In this document: positions 6,996 through 19,500 of the stretch, in pieces
How positions within the stretch are numbered: position 1 is the stretch's first letter
Layout of the letters: the number at the start of each line of letters is the position of its first letter
Source: Anaerolineales bacterium
Lineage (GTDB): Bacteria > Chloroflexota > Anaerolineae > Anaerolineales > Villigracilaceae
Direction of reading: 5' to 3'
DNA: 64,000 nucleotides
Assembly: GCA_020851785.1 (NCBI GenBank)
Contig: JADZCC010000028.1
Location: 1 to 64,000, forward strand
The notes under the pieces: model-generated
What the model saw: the letters and a program-made list of their open reading frames with translations, nothing else
What the model was told of the DNA's origin: nothing
Databases searched by the model: none
Position numbers and translations under genes: made by a program

Positions 6996-8804
6996 TTAGC
7001 CGATTAATTCTTCCAGTTTGTCCACATAGCTTTCCATCACGGCGAAGGTCTCTTCCACTGGCTTGGGCGTCGTTAAATCCACGCCAGCGCCTTTGAGCAC
7101 GTTTAGCGCGTAATCGGATGAGCCAGATTTTAGGAAGCCGAGATAATCCGTCGCGGCGTTGGGCTTGCCGCTTAAGACGCGATTGGCCAGCGAGTGCGCT
7201 CCTGAGATGCCGGTGGCGTAAGCGTAGACGTAATAATCCGCGAAGAGATGGCTAAACGTGGACCAAACCATGCCTACGCGTGGACGATCCACCTTCACTT
7301 TGGGGCCAAAGCCTTCCGTGAACAGATCCGCCATCAGCGTTTGCATGGAATCGGCGGTGAGCGGTTCCCCGCGTTCGGCGCGTTGATGCGTTTCCAATTC
7401 AAAGCGGGCCAGCGTGGGCATTTGGAAGAAATACCTAAAGAAGTTTCCGCCAACCGCTTCTTCGATGACAGCGATCAGGAAATTTTTATCCGTCACGGTC
7501 TTGAGCAAATGTCCGCGCATCATGGCTTGATGAAAGTTGGAGGCCACTTCGGCGACAAAGAGCGAGTAATTGGAATAAACCAGCGGTTGGTTTTTCCAGG
7601 TCAGGTAGGAGTGCATGGAGTGGCCGAGTTCGTGCGCCAGCGTGCTCATGCTTCCTACATCGCCCGTGTAGGACATCATAATGAAAGGATGCGTGCCGGG
7701 CGCGCCATAGGAAAATGCGCCGTTCATCTTGTTCTGGTTGACGGTTGAATCCACCCAGCGCTCTTTTAAGCAACCGCGCCGCACGGTGTCCACGTACTCT
7801 TTGCCCAATGGCGCGAGGCTGTCGCAGATCAACTCCACGGCCTGTTCAAATGCAATCTTTGGTTTGCGTTTGGCGATTGGGGCCCACATGTCGTAATACT
7901 GCAGGTCTTTTAACTTTAGGGCTTTGCGGCGTAATTCAAAATAGCGATGCCAGACCGGCAGTTTCTTTTTGAACGTGTTAATCAGGTTGTGAAAAACATC
8001 TTCGGGGATGTTGTTGTTAAACAGCGAAGCCGACAAGGTGGTTTCAAACTTTCTGGCGCGCATGTTGAAGACGTTGGCCGTGATGGAATTGGATAAATTG
8101 GTCGCCAGCGTGTTTTTGAATTCCAGATGTTTGTCGTGATAGCTTTCAAAGGCGGTCTTGCGCACGGTGCGATCCGGGTCTTCCATCAGCGCGGAGTGAT
8201 AATTGCCTTGCGTCACTTCCACTTTTTTGCCTTTGCTGTTTTTGGCGGGCGCAAATTTGAAATCCGCATTCACCAGCATACTGCTCGAAGAAGACGGCCC
8301 GCTCAGCGGCTCGCCGACCATCCCTAAAATCTCCTCCACTTCAGCGGAACGGACGTGCGCCTGCTGGCGGAAGAGATCGTCAAAATTTTGTTTGTAAACG
8401 GCCAACTCCGCGTTTTCCTTCATCCATTGCTGAAGCGTCGCTTCGCCGATTTGTAAAAGTTCCGGGTTCAAGAATGAAGTCGCGCCCGCCACCTGACCGA
8501 ACATATTTTGAGCCTTGCCCACCAGACCGCCCGCCTTTTGATCGGCGGTATCTACGGCGTAGGAAAACTGCGCGTACATAAAAATGGTTTGCGCGCGGCC
8601 GAAGAGGTCTTCAATGGCGCGTAGCCCGGCCAGCAAAGCGCTGGAGCTGGCGCCTAATTTGCCCGCATGGGTCTTCACTTTGGGAATGTCTTTTAAAACG
8701 GCTTGGAGCGCGGCATCCCACTCCTTTGGAGATTTGAAAACGCTCTCCGCATTCCAGGTATATTTCTTATTCACTTGCTTGCGAGGGGGGATAGATTGAG
8801 ACAT
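6996..8804 (-). CDS. pepF: M3 family oligoendopeptidase F
   Basis: A 602-residue zinc metallopeptidase of the usual PepF length. The catalytic signature is LAHELGHSMHSYL (HExxH), followed about 25 residues later by the third ligand region EVASNFHQAMM. The N-terminal region (TWNAESVFKSPKEWDAAL) matches the PepF helical domain. No signal peptide, so it degrades short peptides in the cytoplasm. ATG 8804 is preceded by AAAGGA at suitable distance. Confidence 0.93.
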   Translation of the reverse strand: MSQSIPPRKQVNKKYTWNAESVFKSPKEWDAALQAVLKDIPKVKTHAGKLGASSSALLAGLRAIEDLFGRAQTIFMYAQFSYAVDTADQKAGGLVGKAQNMFGQVAGATSFLNPELLQIGEATLQQWMKENAELAVYKQNFDDLFRQQAHVRSAEVEEILGMVGEPLSGPSSSSSMLVNADFKFAPAKNSKGKKVEVTQGNYHSALMEDPDRTVRKTAFESYHDKHLEFKNTLATNLSNSITANVFNMRARKFETTLSASLFNNNIPEDVFHNLINTFKKKLPVWHRYFELRRKALKLKDLQYYDMWAPIAKRKPKIAFEQAVELICDSLAPLGKEYVDTVRRGCLKERWVDSTVNQNKMNGAFSYGAPGTHPFIMMSYTGDVGSMSTLAHELGHSMHSYLTWKNQPLVYSNYSLFVAEVASNFHQAMMRGHLLKTVTDKNFLIAVIEEAVGGNFFRYFFQMPTLARFELETHQRAERGEPLTADSMQTLMADLFTEGFGPKVKVDRPRVGMVWSTFSHLFADYYVYAYATGISGAHSLANRVLSGKPNAATDYLGFLKSGSSDYALNVLKGAGVDLTTPKPVEETFAVMESYVDKLEELIG

Positions 8805-8861
8805 GCGTTAATCCTTTAAATATGGAATGAGTTATTTACTTGACGGGCATGGCCCGCGTGT

Positions 8862-10412
8862 TTATCTCGGAAGCGAAAAACAAATGCGCGCGCCGCTCTC
8901 ACGGTTGGGGTCGGCCCAAATATGCCCGCCGTGCGCTTCGACGATCTCGCGCGTCAGGTATAAGCCCAGCCCGGCCCCTTTGGTCTGCTTGACGGCGTTC
9001 GCAGAGCGATAAAAACGGTCAAAGACGTGCGGCAAATCTTTGGCGGCAATGCCCGGGCCTTCGTCGCTCACGCAGACGATCACCTGATCCGGCCGCGCCT
9101 CGCCGCTGATTTTGATCTCGCCTTTCGGCGCGTATTTCAAGGAATTTGAAACCAGGTTGGAAATCACCTGTTCCAAACGCGTTTCATCGCCGACGATCAC
9201 CGGAAAGCCTTCAGGAAAATCGGTGACGATTTTATGCTTGGGCGCCTGCGATGAAAAACGCGCGGCGACTCTTAACGCCAGGCTGGGCAGGGCCACATCG
9301 GCATGGTTCAAGCTCAGGCCTCCGGCTTGCAGGCGTGAAGCGTCCAGCAAATCGTCAACCATCTTGGACAAACGATCCGCCTCCTCTTCGATCACGGCCA
9401 GCGAATCGCTGATCGTGCGTTTGTCCCATTTGGCGTCGTCGCGCCGCAATGTGGAAGCGTAGCCTTTGATCAGGGCCACAGGCGTGCGCAGTTCGTGGCT
9501 GACCACGGAGACGAACGTGGCTTTGAGTTCGTCGGCCGTACGAAAGTGCGTAATGTCGCGCACGCTCACTAACACGTTGCGCAGTTTGCCTTCTTCATTA
9601 AGTAGCGGGGCATAGGTAATGCCAACCGGCAAAGGCTGATGGGGTAAACGCTCCAGATCGCCTTCCACGTATAAAGTTTCGCCGGGAATCAGCGGCCAAT
9701 GATTTTCAACCGCCGCTTCCAGCGTACCGCCTTGCGGCTTCTTCTTCCATTTGATTACATCTTTGTGATTCTTCGCGAGGATTTCCGCGCGAGTTTGATT
9801 GGATAGTTTTTCAAACGCGCCGTTACAGCGCTCGATATTCAAGTCTGCGTCTAAAATCAAAATTCCATCCGCCGCAGATTCGAGCAGGGCGTCGAGCCTT
9901 TGCTTTTCAAAAGTCACCTGCCCGTACAGTTGCGCGTTGAGCACGGCGATGGCGGCCTGGTCTGCAAAGGATTGGAGCAGAACCTGATCGTTGGGCGTAA
10001 ACAAGTCGGCGTAATTGCGGAAGATGAAGATCACGCCAATGACCTGCCCGCGCGTGGCCAGGGGCAAGCCTGTGCCGTTGAGCAGACCCATGCTGGCGGT
10101 GTAGGTCAGTTCCTTTAACATGCGGTTGAGTTCGGTTACGTCCAACTCGCGGACTTTTTCCTCGGCCAAAAGGGGGGAGAGGTAGGAGAGAAAGGCCGGG
10201 GCAATGCCATGCGCCGTGGCGACGCGCCAGCCGTCGGGTTGTTTGAGCGCGATCAGACCCGCCTGCCCGGCCAGCATTTCAATCGAAAAGCGCAAGATGC
10301 GCGCCAGCAGTTTTTCCAAATCCAATTCCTGGGTGAGCAGGCGCGAAATCTCCAGCAGGTAATCTCTTTGTCGCACGCGAAAATCCGGGAGCATGGAAGG
10401 GACGATGGACAT
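8862..10412 (-). CDS. Soluble GAF-PAS sensor histidine kinase
   Basis: A 516-residue hybrid-free histidine kinase without membrane segments. Order: GAF domain (residues ~25-165), PAS domain (~175-290), HisKA with the phospho-acceptor in SVVSHELRTPVALIKGYA, and HATPase_c with NLVSNSLKYAP, DEGPGIA and GAGLGLYLTREIVEAHGG. It should sense a cytoplasmic or redox/light cue; no response regulator is adjacent. It is divergent from the giant adhesin gene with a 178-bp gap, so a regulatory link is possible but unproven. TAAAAT (10425-10420) lies 7 bases before the ATG, suggesting a leaderless mRNA. Confidence 0.92.
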   Translation of the reverse strand: MSIVPSMLPDFRVRQRDYLLEISRLLTQELDLEKLLARILRFSIEMLAGQAGLIALKQPDGWRVATAHGIAPAFLSYLSPLLAEEKVRELDVTELNRMLKELTYTASMGLLNGTGLPLATRGQVIGVIFIFRNYADLFTPNDQVLLQSFADQAAIAVLNAQLYGQVTFEKQRLDALLESAADGILILDADLNIERCNGAFEKLSNQTRAEILAKNHKDVIKWKKKPQGGTLEAAVENHWPLIPGETLYVEGDLERLPHQPLPVGITYAPLLNEEGKLRNVLVSVRDITHFRTADELKATFVSVVSHELRTPVALIKGYASTLRRDDAKWDKRTISDSLAVIEEEADRLSKMVDDLLDASRLQAGGLSLNHADVALPSLALRVAARFSSQAPKHKIVTDFPEGFPVIVGDETRLEQVISNLVSNSLKYAPKGEIKISGEARPDQVIVCVSDEGPGIAAKDLPHVFDRFYRSANAVKQTKGAGLGLYLTREIVEAHGGHIWADPNRESGARICFSLPR

Positions 10413-10506
10413 GCTTGATATTTTATCACTCGGCTGGGAGGTTGGCGTAAGAGTTGCGTAAGCGAAAAAATGCGACAGGCCTTATCAGAATTGTCAACTC
10501 CAGGAA

Positions 10507-10535
10507 TTGACCATAGTACGGATAGCCTATACAAT
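10507..10535 (+). promoter_or_regulatory. Promoter of the giant adhesin gene
   Basis: TTGACC (10507-10512), 17-bp spacer, TACAAT (10530-10535). Predicted start near 10542 gives a ~49-nt leader with ribosome site GGAG at 10577-10580 before ATG 10591. Confidence 0.75.
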
Positions 10536-10545
10536 ATTGCAATAT
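10534..10545. promoter_or_regulatory. 12-bp perfect palindrome over the adhesin transcription start
   Basis: ATATTGCAATAT is fully self-complementary and spans from inside the -10 hexamer to the predicted start site. Its position fits an operator for a repressor; no regulator can be named. Confidence 0.45.
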
Positions 10546-10590
10546 CGTTGTATTTCACGTTTTTTCGCGCTTTTTTGGAGATGAGATGAG

Positions 10591-13500
10591 ATGAGAGTTT
10601 TATTAAAGGGTTTCCCCCGCCTGGTATTGATTTTTTTAGTTTTCAGCCTGACGCAGTTTCTTTTCTTTCAATCGTTTTCGCAGGCGGATGCGGCCCCTTT
10701 GGCGGCGCCCGGCGACCCGCAATTGATTCTCACCAAATCCACAGACGATAACATCACCACCGCGCAAGTGGGTGATGTCATCCGCTATCGCATTCGTTTT
10801 GAATGTAGTAGCTTGACGATTGCCTGCGGACAGATGGAAATTACAGACGTTTTACAAGCCGGTTTAATTTATCTGCCGCCGCCGAACTCCTCGGTTCCGG
10901 CTGGGTTTTCCATTAACTACAACGGAGTGACGCGCACAGTCACGATTACAAAAGACGATAATAACTTATTGGATGGTTCGCAATACGACGTGGTGATTGC
11001 CGTGCGTGTGGATTATGATTTACGCACGCTCCCGGCGATCATTAATAACACGGCCAACGGGCGGATTGACCCGCCTGGCCCGTTGGGCTGGCAGGTCGCC
11101 ACGCCTTCCAGCGCTCCGCCCATTACGATTGGCACGGTAACGCCAAGCTGGGAAATGCAGAAGACCTTATCCAGCCCGTTGATTAACCCAACGGTGAATA
11201 CCGATGTCACCTATCAACTGCGGCTTTGCCCAACCACGCCGCCCCCCGGACAGGGGAATGTGCCATTGCGGGATGTGGTGATTGTGGATAACCTGCCGCC
11301 TGGCGCAACCTTCGTCTCTGCCAGCAATGGTGGAATCTACGACGGCATTAGTACGGTAACCTGGCCTTCATTTGCAGGTCCCATTTATCCGCCAAATTGT
11401 TTAACGCGTTATGTGACGATTCGCTATAACGCCCCGCCCTTTACGGTTGGCGGGAACGTCACCAACACGGCCAGCGCCAACGGCGAATATACCGATTCGA
11501 CTGGCGGCATCGTTGGGCCGGTGGGCATTGACACGACGCCGATCACGCATCCGATTGACCCGATTGTCGAAGTCCCCAATTACAGCAAGGACGATACCGG
11601 CGATCCGGTGGGCTTTAGCGGCACCGGGCGCTTTGTCCTGCATCTCGATACGAACGCCACGAACTATCCCTCGAACGAATTGGTTTTGGTGGACAACCTT
11701 CCGCCAGAACTGCAAGTGACCAGCGTGGCCAGTGGCGAATGGAGCGCGGCTTTTCAGCATGTGCGCGCCTACGTTGAATATTCCACGAATAACGGAAGTT
11801 CCTATACCGCGTTTCCCGGCCAGCCGATTACATACAACACGGGCGCGGTCTACGCCGCTCCTGCGCCAAACATCACCAACCTCCGCTGGCGTTTTGAATA
11901 TGACCCAGACGGAACCGCTCCGTACACCTACACTCAAGCTGGCTTGCCCTACACTTGGGCCTTTACCTCAGACCCGGAAATTCGCGTTACGCCGCGCTCC
12001 GTCGCCACCGTTGCCGACCCGCCTTCCGGTGCGGCCATGCCGGCGGCCGTGGCTGGCTCCACGTACAACAACTGTCTGATGGTCAACCGGCGCGATAGCT
12101 CCAACAACCCCATCACTGATCCGTGCAACATTGAGCCGATGACGGTTGAAGGCAATTTTGCAAGCTTGCGCGTTTCCAAAGCGGAAACGCCCGGAACCTC
12201 GTGGGACGATTTGTTCGACCCGACTATCAGTGTTTTCACTGCGGATGGCAACATTTTGCCCGGCGATACCGTGCGCTACGTCCTGACCGTGGACCTGACC
12301 GAGCGTTCTTCGGCCGCGCTAATCAACCCGACAATTCAAGACACGTTGCCAGCGGGCGGTTTCACTTTTGTACGAAACGGGACGGCGCGCCTGGACGGGG
12401 TCGCTTTGCCGGTTGCCCAACAGCCAACCTTTACGCAGTCCGGCAATTTGCTCACCTGGGCGTGGAACAACCCCAGCCCGGCGCTCACAGTCAACCCGGC
12501 TATTTTGGGGAGTCACACCCTGACGGTTGAATTTTATGGATACATCCCTCGCGGGCTGGCCCCTGGAACATATAGCAACGACCTGCACGTCGTCACCGAC
12601 TCAGGCGATGTGATCTGCGAAATTGGGACGCAAATTGCAGATACGACCGATATAGATGGAGATGGCAACACCACTGAAAACGTCTGCCGCAACCCGGATA
12701 CGTACATCGTTGAGCGCTCTGCGGCCTTGCGTGGCGAAAAATGGATTCGGAGCGTTGACCCTGCAAACAATCAAGTGGTGGACATGACCACCTTCCTGCC
12801 AGACGCTTCCTGCCCAAGCGGCGGAACGGTTGGCCTCACCAACATCCCAACCAACCCGTTTACGCGCTACCCGTGTATCGCGCAGGCCTTCACCGAAGGC
12901 GCGTTGAGTCCGGGCCAGTTTGCGCCGCCGCCCGGCAACCCGGCTCTCGACGACTTTGAATATAACTTACGCATCTTCAACGACGGCAACGTGCCGATGT
13001 TGGAATATGTGCTTTATGATATTTTGCCCTACGTGGGCGACGTAGGCTCTGGCGGCACGCTCTATTCCTCTTCGCGCTTATCGCAATTCCGCCCAATTTT
13101 GGATGGCCCGGTTCAGTTTATCAGCGGGCCGGCCCCATTAACCGCCGCCGATTTCACCATCGAATACAACGACTCGACCAACCCCTGCCGCCCGGAAGTT
13201 TTCAATCAGCCGTCCGGCAACATCCCCGCCGGTTGTAGCAATACTTGGAGCGGGACCTGGTCGGCTTCGGCGCGTTCGTATCGCATTCGTTTGAACGCCG
13301 GTTCTGAAATTGCTTCAACGGCAGAAGTGCGCTTCGGCGTCCCCATGCACATCGCCGACGATGCGCCGCCCGCCGGTTTCGACTCCGACGATGCCCTTTC
13401 GCATGAAATCGCCTGGAACTCCTTCGCGCACGTTGGTTCTTACGACCGCGATCCAGCCTCTGGCGTGATCATTCAGGATTTGTTGGCCTCCGAGCCGCGT

Positions 13501-16500
13501 AAAGTGGGCATCACCGTGCCGGAGCGGATGAGCGTCGGCAATCGCGTTTGGCGCGACGCCGATAATAGCGGTACGATCAACGCGCCAGACGATACCAACC
13601 CGGGCATTGCCAACGTCACTGTGAATCTATACCGCGATGCGGATAACAACGGCGTTCCGGATGGCCCAGCCATTGGCACGACCACGACGGACGCCGAAGG
13701 TTACTACCTCTTTAGCAACATCCCCTACGATTCAGCCGTTCCCGGAAACAATCGTTATGTCATTGGGATTCCTTCCAGCAATTTCGCTGTAGCCGGGCCT
13801 TTGGAGAGCCTGCGGAGTAGCACAGGTACGCCCAGTACGCCCACCTATACTACACCCACTTCAAACACTGTGGATCGCGCGGACGACGGCATAGACCCGG
13901 TAGTTTTAGGCGGGGAGGTGTTAAGCTGGTCGTTCACGTTGCAACCCGGCACAGAACCAACTGCGGAGACTGACCTTTCTTCGAATGACCGCGACGGCCT
14001 GCCCGGCTTGCGGCGCGGCGTGAATAGCGAGCGCGATAACAACAGCGATCTGACCATTGACTTCGGTTTCTTTGGCGGCTCGGATGTTCCATTTAGTATC
14101 GGCAACCACGTCTGGCGGGATAACGGCGAAACCGCCACCCCCGGCGTTTACAACTTCGCAGAACGTAACGATGGCATTCGCCCAAATACTGAGCCGCCAG
14201 TCGTTGGGGCGTTGGTGCGTTTATATCGCGATGGCGACAACGACGGCGTGCCTGAAGCGGCTGAAATGATTCGCACGGATATTACCGACGCTAATGGCTT
14301 CTACCTCTTCGATAACCTTGACCCCGGTCCCTATTTCGTTGAAATTGATCAAAGCAACTTTGACGCGGGCGGCCCGCTGGCGGGCTGGTACAGCAGTCAG
14401 GTCACCGGCACGGAAAACATCGGCGTACCGGGCAACCCCCACACGCCAAGCATGGATAGCGACGACAACGGGATTGACACCAACTTCCCCGAAGTGAATA
14501 GTGTGTTTAGCGGCGTGATTGTTTTAACCCGCAACGTCTCTGAGCCGACGGGCGAAACCCACTTGAGCGGCGATACCAGCATGGCCCCGGGCTTTAACCC
14601 AACCGCGGGAGATGGAACCGGCTCTATTGGTCGCTTTGGCGAAACAGACGCCACCAGCAACATGACCGTGGACTTTGGCTTTATCCCGCCGATGAGTTTG
14701 GGCAACCGCGTCTGGTTTGACGAAGGTTCCGGCACGGCTTCCCTCCGCACCGATTTTGACAATGGCATTCAGAATGCTGGCGAACTCGGCGTGAACAACG
14801 TGCGCGTGGAACTGTGGCGCGACACCAACGGCACGCCGGGCTTGCAAATTGCTACGGATACATTCATCGGCTTTGATACTACAGATGCAACCGGCTACTA
14901 CTTATTTGAGCGTTTGCAACCGGGAAGCGATTATTACGTCCACATCCCCGCATCAAACTTTGCCGCGGGCCAGCCTTTAAGGAATTACGTCAGCAGTACA
15001 GATACCACCCAACCGACTCCGCCTGCGGACGACATGGAAGACATGGATGATAACGGCATTAATGCGGGCGCTCCTGCGACGTTTGGCGTGACCAGTCCGC
15101 GAATTACAATGGCTTATAACACCGAGCCGTTAACGCCCGGAAATGAAACGGACATCAACAACAGCGGAACGTACGGGCCAAATAACGTAGGTACGCTCGG
15201 TCAGGCGGATGTTGACAGCAACCTGACGATAGATTTTGGCTTCGTCCGCGCTCCCCGCAGTTTGGGAAATCGTTTGTGGATTGATACCAACAACAACGGC
15301 CAAATTGACGGCGGCGAAAGCCCGGTTCCGGCTGGCGTGCGCGTGAGCATTTATCGTGACAGCAATAACAACGGCGTCCCAGATGATTTGGGCGTGATTG
15401 GCAACTTCACCGACGACGCGCTCGGCTACGACCTCACCGACGCAAACGGCTACTACCTGTTCGATCATCTGCCAGTTGGCAGGTATATCATCGGCGTGGA
15501 TTCCGCCAACTTCGCGGGGGCTGGCTCTTTGGTTGGCTATACCAGCAGTACGGGCCATGTAGATAACGCTTCCAACAACACCGATAGCCGCGATAACGGC
15601 ATTGACCGTCTGCAAATTGGCAACCCAGTCCTTTCGCCCTACGGCGTAATTTCCACCAGCATTAACCTAACCACCGGCCCAACTGGCGAAACCGGCAGTG
15701 GCGACACCAGCATGGCCGCAGGCTTCAACCCCACCGCTGGAGATGGGACAAACTCACGCGGGCGTTATGGTGAAACAGACGGAAACAGCGACCTGACCCT
15801 TGACTTTGGATTCTTCATCCCGATGAGCCTGGGCAATCGCGTCTTCCTGGACGATGGGGCGGGCGGCGGAACCTATAACAACGGCATCCTCGACGGCGCT
15901 GAACTGCCGATGGCTGGCGTGCGCGTGGAGCTTTGGCGCGACGCCGATACGAACGGCGTTCCAGATGTAGGCGGTATGATCGGCTTTGATACCACCGACG
16001 CGGGCGGCTACTACCTATTTGATAAACTCATCCCCGGCTCTTACGTCGCCGTCATCCCCGCTTCCAACTTTACGGGCGCGGGTCCGCTGGTTGGCTACAA
16101 CACCAGTACGCCCACTGGAACTGAAACCGTTGGCGTGCCGGGCAATCCTCACCTGCCGAACACAGATTCAGACGATAACGGTCTCAACGTGGGAACGGCT
16201 CCCACCGTTGGCGGGGTGCGAAGCGGCACAATTACCCTGGCTTATGGAACCGAACCCGCCGCAGAAACCGAATTAAGCGGGCAGGCCGATCCCGGCGCTC
16301 CTGGAAATGTGGCCAACAACCCAACCGGCTGGGATGGACCTTCCTCGCGTGGGCGTTGGGAAGAAACCGATGCGAACAGCAACCTGACGATTGACTTCAG
16401 CTTTATCCCGGTCTTCTCTTTGGGCAATCGCGTCTGGTTTGATACGAACAACAACAGCCTGATGGACGCTGGCGAACAAGGCGTGAGCGGGGCGCGGGTG

Positions 16501-19500
16501 CATCTCTTTGCTTCGGATGGCGTGACCGAAATCCCCGTCGGCCCCGACGGAATTTTGAACACTTCTGACGATTCCACTGCGGGCGTGGCCACTACCGCCA
16601 ACGGATACTATCTATTCAATAACCTCCTGGCTGGCGATTACGTGGTGGCGCTTTCCGCCGATAACTTTAGCGGCGCGGGCGCTTTGGTGGGCTATTGGTC
16701 TTCCGCCACGACGATGGACGGCTTGGGCGCAATTTCTGAAACCGTGGCGGCGCTGGCAAACACCAACACAGATTTGGACGATAATGGAACTTTATCCGGC
16801 GGTAGAGTCATTTCTTCCGTTGTCACGCTTGGCCCCGCAACCAACAGCGAGCCGACTGCTGAAACCGACCTGGACGCGGCTCTGCCCGGCAATCGGCAAG
16901 GCCAGCCAGACGGACAAGCCAACATGACCGTGGACTTTGGCTTCTATCGCGTGGGCGTCGGCGACCTGGTGTATTTTGACAACAACATGAACGGGACGTA
17001 TGACGGCGCCGACACTGCCATCACGCCGAACGTCGTCGTTCACTTGTTCGCCGCAGATGGCCTGACGGAAATTCCGGTTGGCGCCGACGGCGTTTTAGGA
17101 ACCGCAGACGATAACAACAGCGGCGTGACCACCGCCAGCGGCCTGTATGCCTTTAATGGTTTGCCGCAAGGCCAATACATCATCCGCACAACCGGCCCGG
17201 CTGGTTCGTACAGCACGATTGACACTTTCAGCGCCGCAGACAGCGCTTCTCCAAACGCAAACGTAAACAACAACGACAACGGCGTAGGCATTGCAATCGG
17301 CACAGTCTCTGCCAATATCGTCACCTTAACCCCCGGTTCGGCGGGAGCGTTGACAAACAACACCGTGACCAACGCAACCGGAACCACCTACAACCCCACC
17401 GTGGACTTCGGCTTCGTCAACTTGGTGGCGATCGGAAATCGCGTTTGGATTGACGACGGCACAGGCGGAGGCACGGCCAACAACGGAATCATGGATGGCG
17501 GCGAAGCGGGCGTGGCTAACGTGACCGTTGAACTGCGGAATTCATCCGACGATTCGCTGGTCGCGACGACTGCCACCGACGCCAGCGGCTACTATCAATT
17601 TGACATGCTCTACCCGGGTACATACTACGTCTCCATCCCCGCCAGCGAATTCCAACCCGGCGGCGACCTTGAAACCTACTATTCCTCTCAAGGCAATGGG
17701 ACGAACGAAACCTCGGACGAAACCGTGGACGAGAACGGCATAGATAGCCTCACTCCGGCCGTCAACGGAATCCAGAGCATAGACTACACCTTAACCCCAG
17801 GCGCCGAAGCGACGGGCGAGCCTCAAACCAACTACACCGGCGTCCTCGGAGATTCGAGCGTCAACTTCACCGCCGACTTTGGCTTTACCCACCTCTATGC
17901 TTTGGGCAATCGCCTTTGGTTTGATACCAACAACGACAGCCAAATGAACGGCACGGAAGTTGGCGTGGGCGACGGCGTAACCGTCAACCTGTACCGCGCC
18001 AGCGACTTGGCCACCATCATCGCCACGGATACCACCGCGAACGGCGGCTACTATCTCTTTGACAATTTATACCCGGGAGATTACGTCGTCTCTGTGGACG
18101 CCAGCAACTTTAGCGCGGGCGGACTTTTGGAAGGCTACTGGTCTTCGGCGACCACGCGCACCAATGCCGGCGCGCTCACAGAAACTGCGGCGGCCCTCGC
18201 CAATACCGATACGGATCGTGATGACAACGGCACACTGCAAACCAGCGGTTTATTAAATGGCTCGGTCATTTCCTCGGCTGTCACGCTTGGCCCCAGCGGC
18301 AACACCGAACCCACTGCCGAAACCGATCTGGAAGCGGTGATTGGTCAGGGCAACCAGCTTGACGGTCACGCCAATATGACCGTGGACTTTGGCTTCTACA
18401 CCACCACGCTGGGCAACCTCGTTTGGAGCGATACCGATCGCGATGGCTCCTTCAACGGACTCGAAACTGGCATTGACGGCGTAACCGTTGAACTCTGGTC
18501 TGAAGATGGCTCCACCCAACTTGCTACCACCACAACCGCGGGCGGCGGGCTGTATTCCTTCCCCGGCTTGCCCGAAGGGAGCTACACCGTCCATGTCGTT
18601 GCTCCGGCTGGCTCATCCAGCAGTGTGGACGATGCCCCCGGCGGTAGCGACACCACCAACCCCAACGCGAATATAGACAGTCAGGATAACGGCGTGGGCA
18701 CAGTGGGCGGAACGGTCGTTTCCAACGTGATTACGATCACCCCCGGCGACGCAGGAATCAGCAACACAGTCACCGACGCCACCGGTTCCACGACCAACCC
18801 CACCATGGACTTCGGCTTCACGCCGGTCTTTTCGCTGGGCAATCGCGTCTGGTTGGATACGAACAACAACAGCCAGATGGACGCAGGCGAACAAGGCCTG
18901 AATGGCGTTTACGTTCAACTCTTCGCTTCCGACGGCGTGACGGAAATTCCGGTTGGGCCGGATGGCATCCTCGGCACAGCCGACGACGCCCCCGGCGGCG
19001 TATTAACCGCCAACGGCGGCTACTACCTCTTCAACAACCTTCTGCCGGGAGATTATGTGGTCGCGCTCCCCAGCGGAAACTTTAGCGGCGCTGGCGCTTT
19101 GGTGGGTTACTGGTCTTCCGCCACCGCGCGAGACGCTTCAGGCACGCTGACCGAAACCACCGCCGCCCTGGCAAACACAGATGCAGACAGCGACGACAAC
19201 GGAACTTTGTCCGGCGGACGAGTGATTTCTTCCGTGGTCACGCTTGGCCCGGCTGTGAACAGCGAACCGGCAGGCGAAACTGATCGCGACGCAACCCTGC
19301 CCGGTAACCAGCAAGGCCAACCCGATACGCAAGCCAACATGACCGTGGACTTTGGCTTCTATACCATCACGTTGGGCAACCTCGTTTGGAATGACGCCGA
19401 CAACAGCGGCGCAGTCAACGGCGGCGAAACAGGCCTTGACAACGTCACCGTGCAATTGTTTGTGGCGGATAGCGCCGGTAATCCGGTTGGCGCTCCCTAC

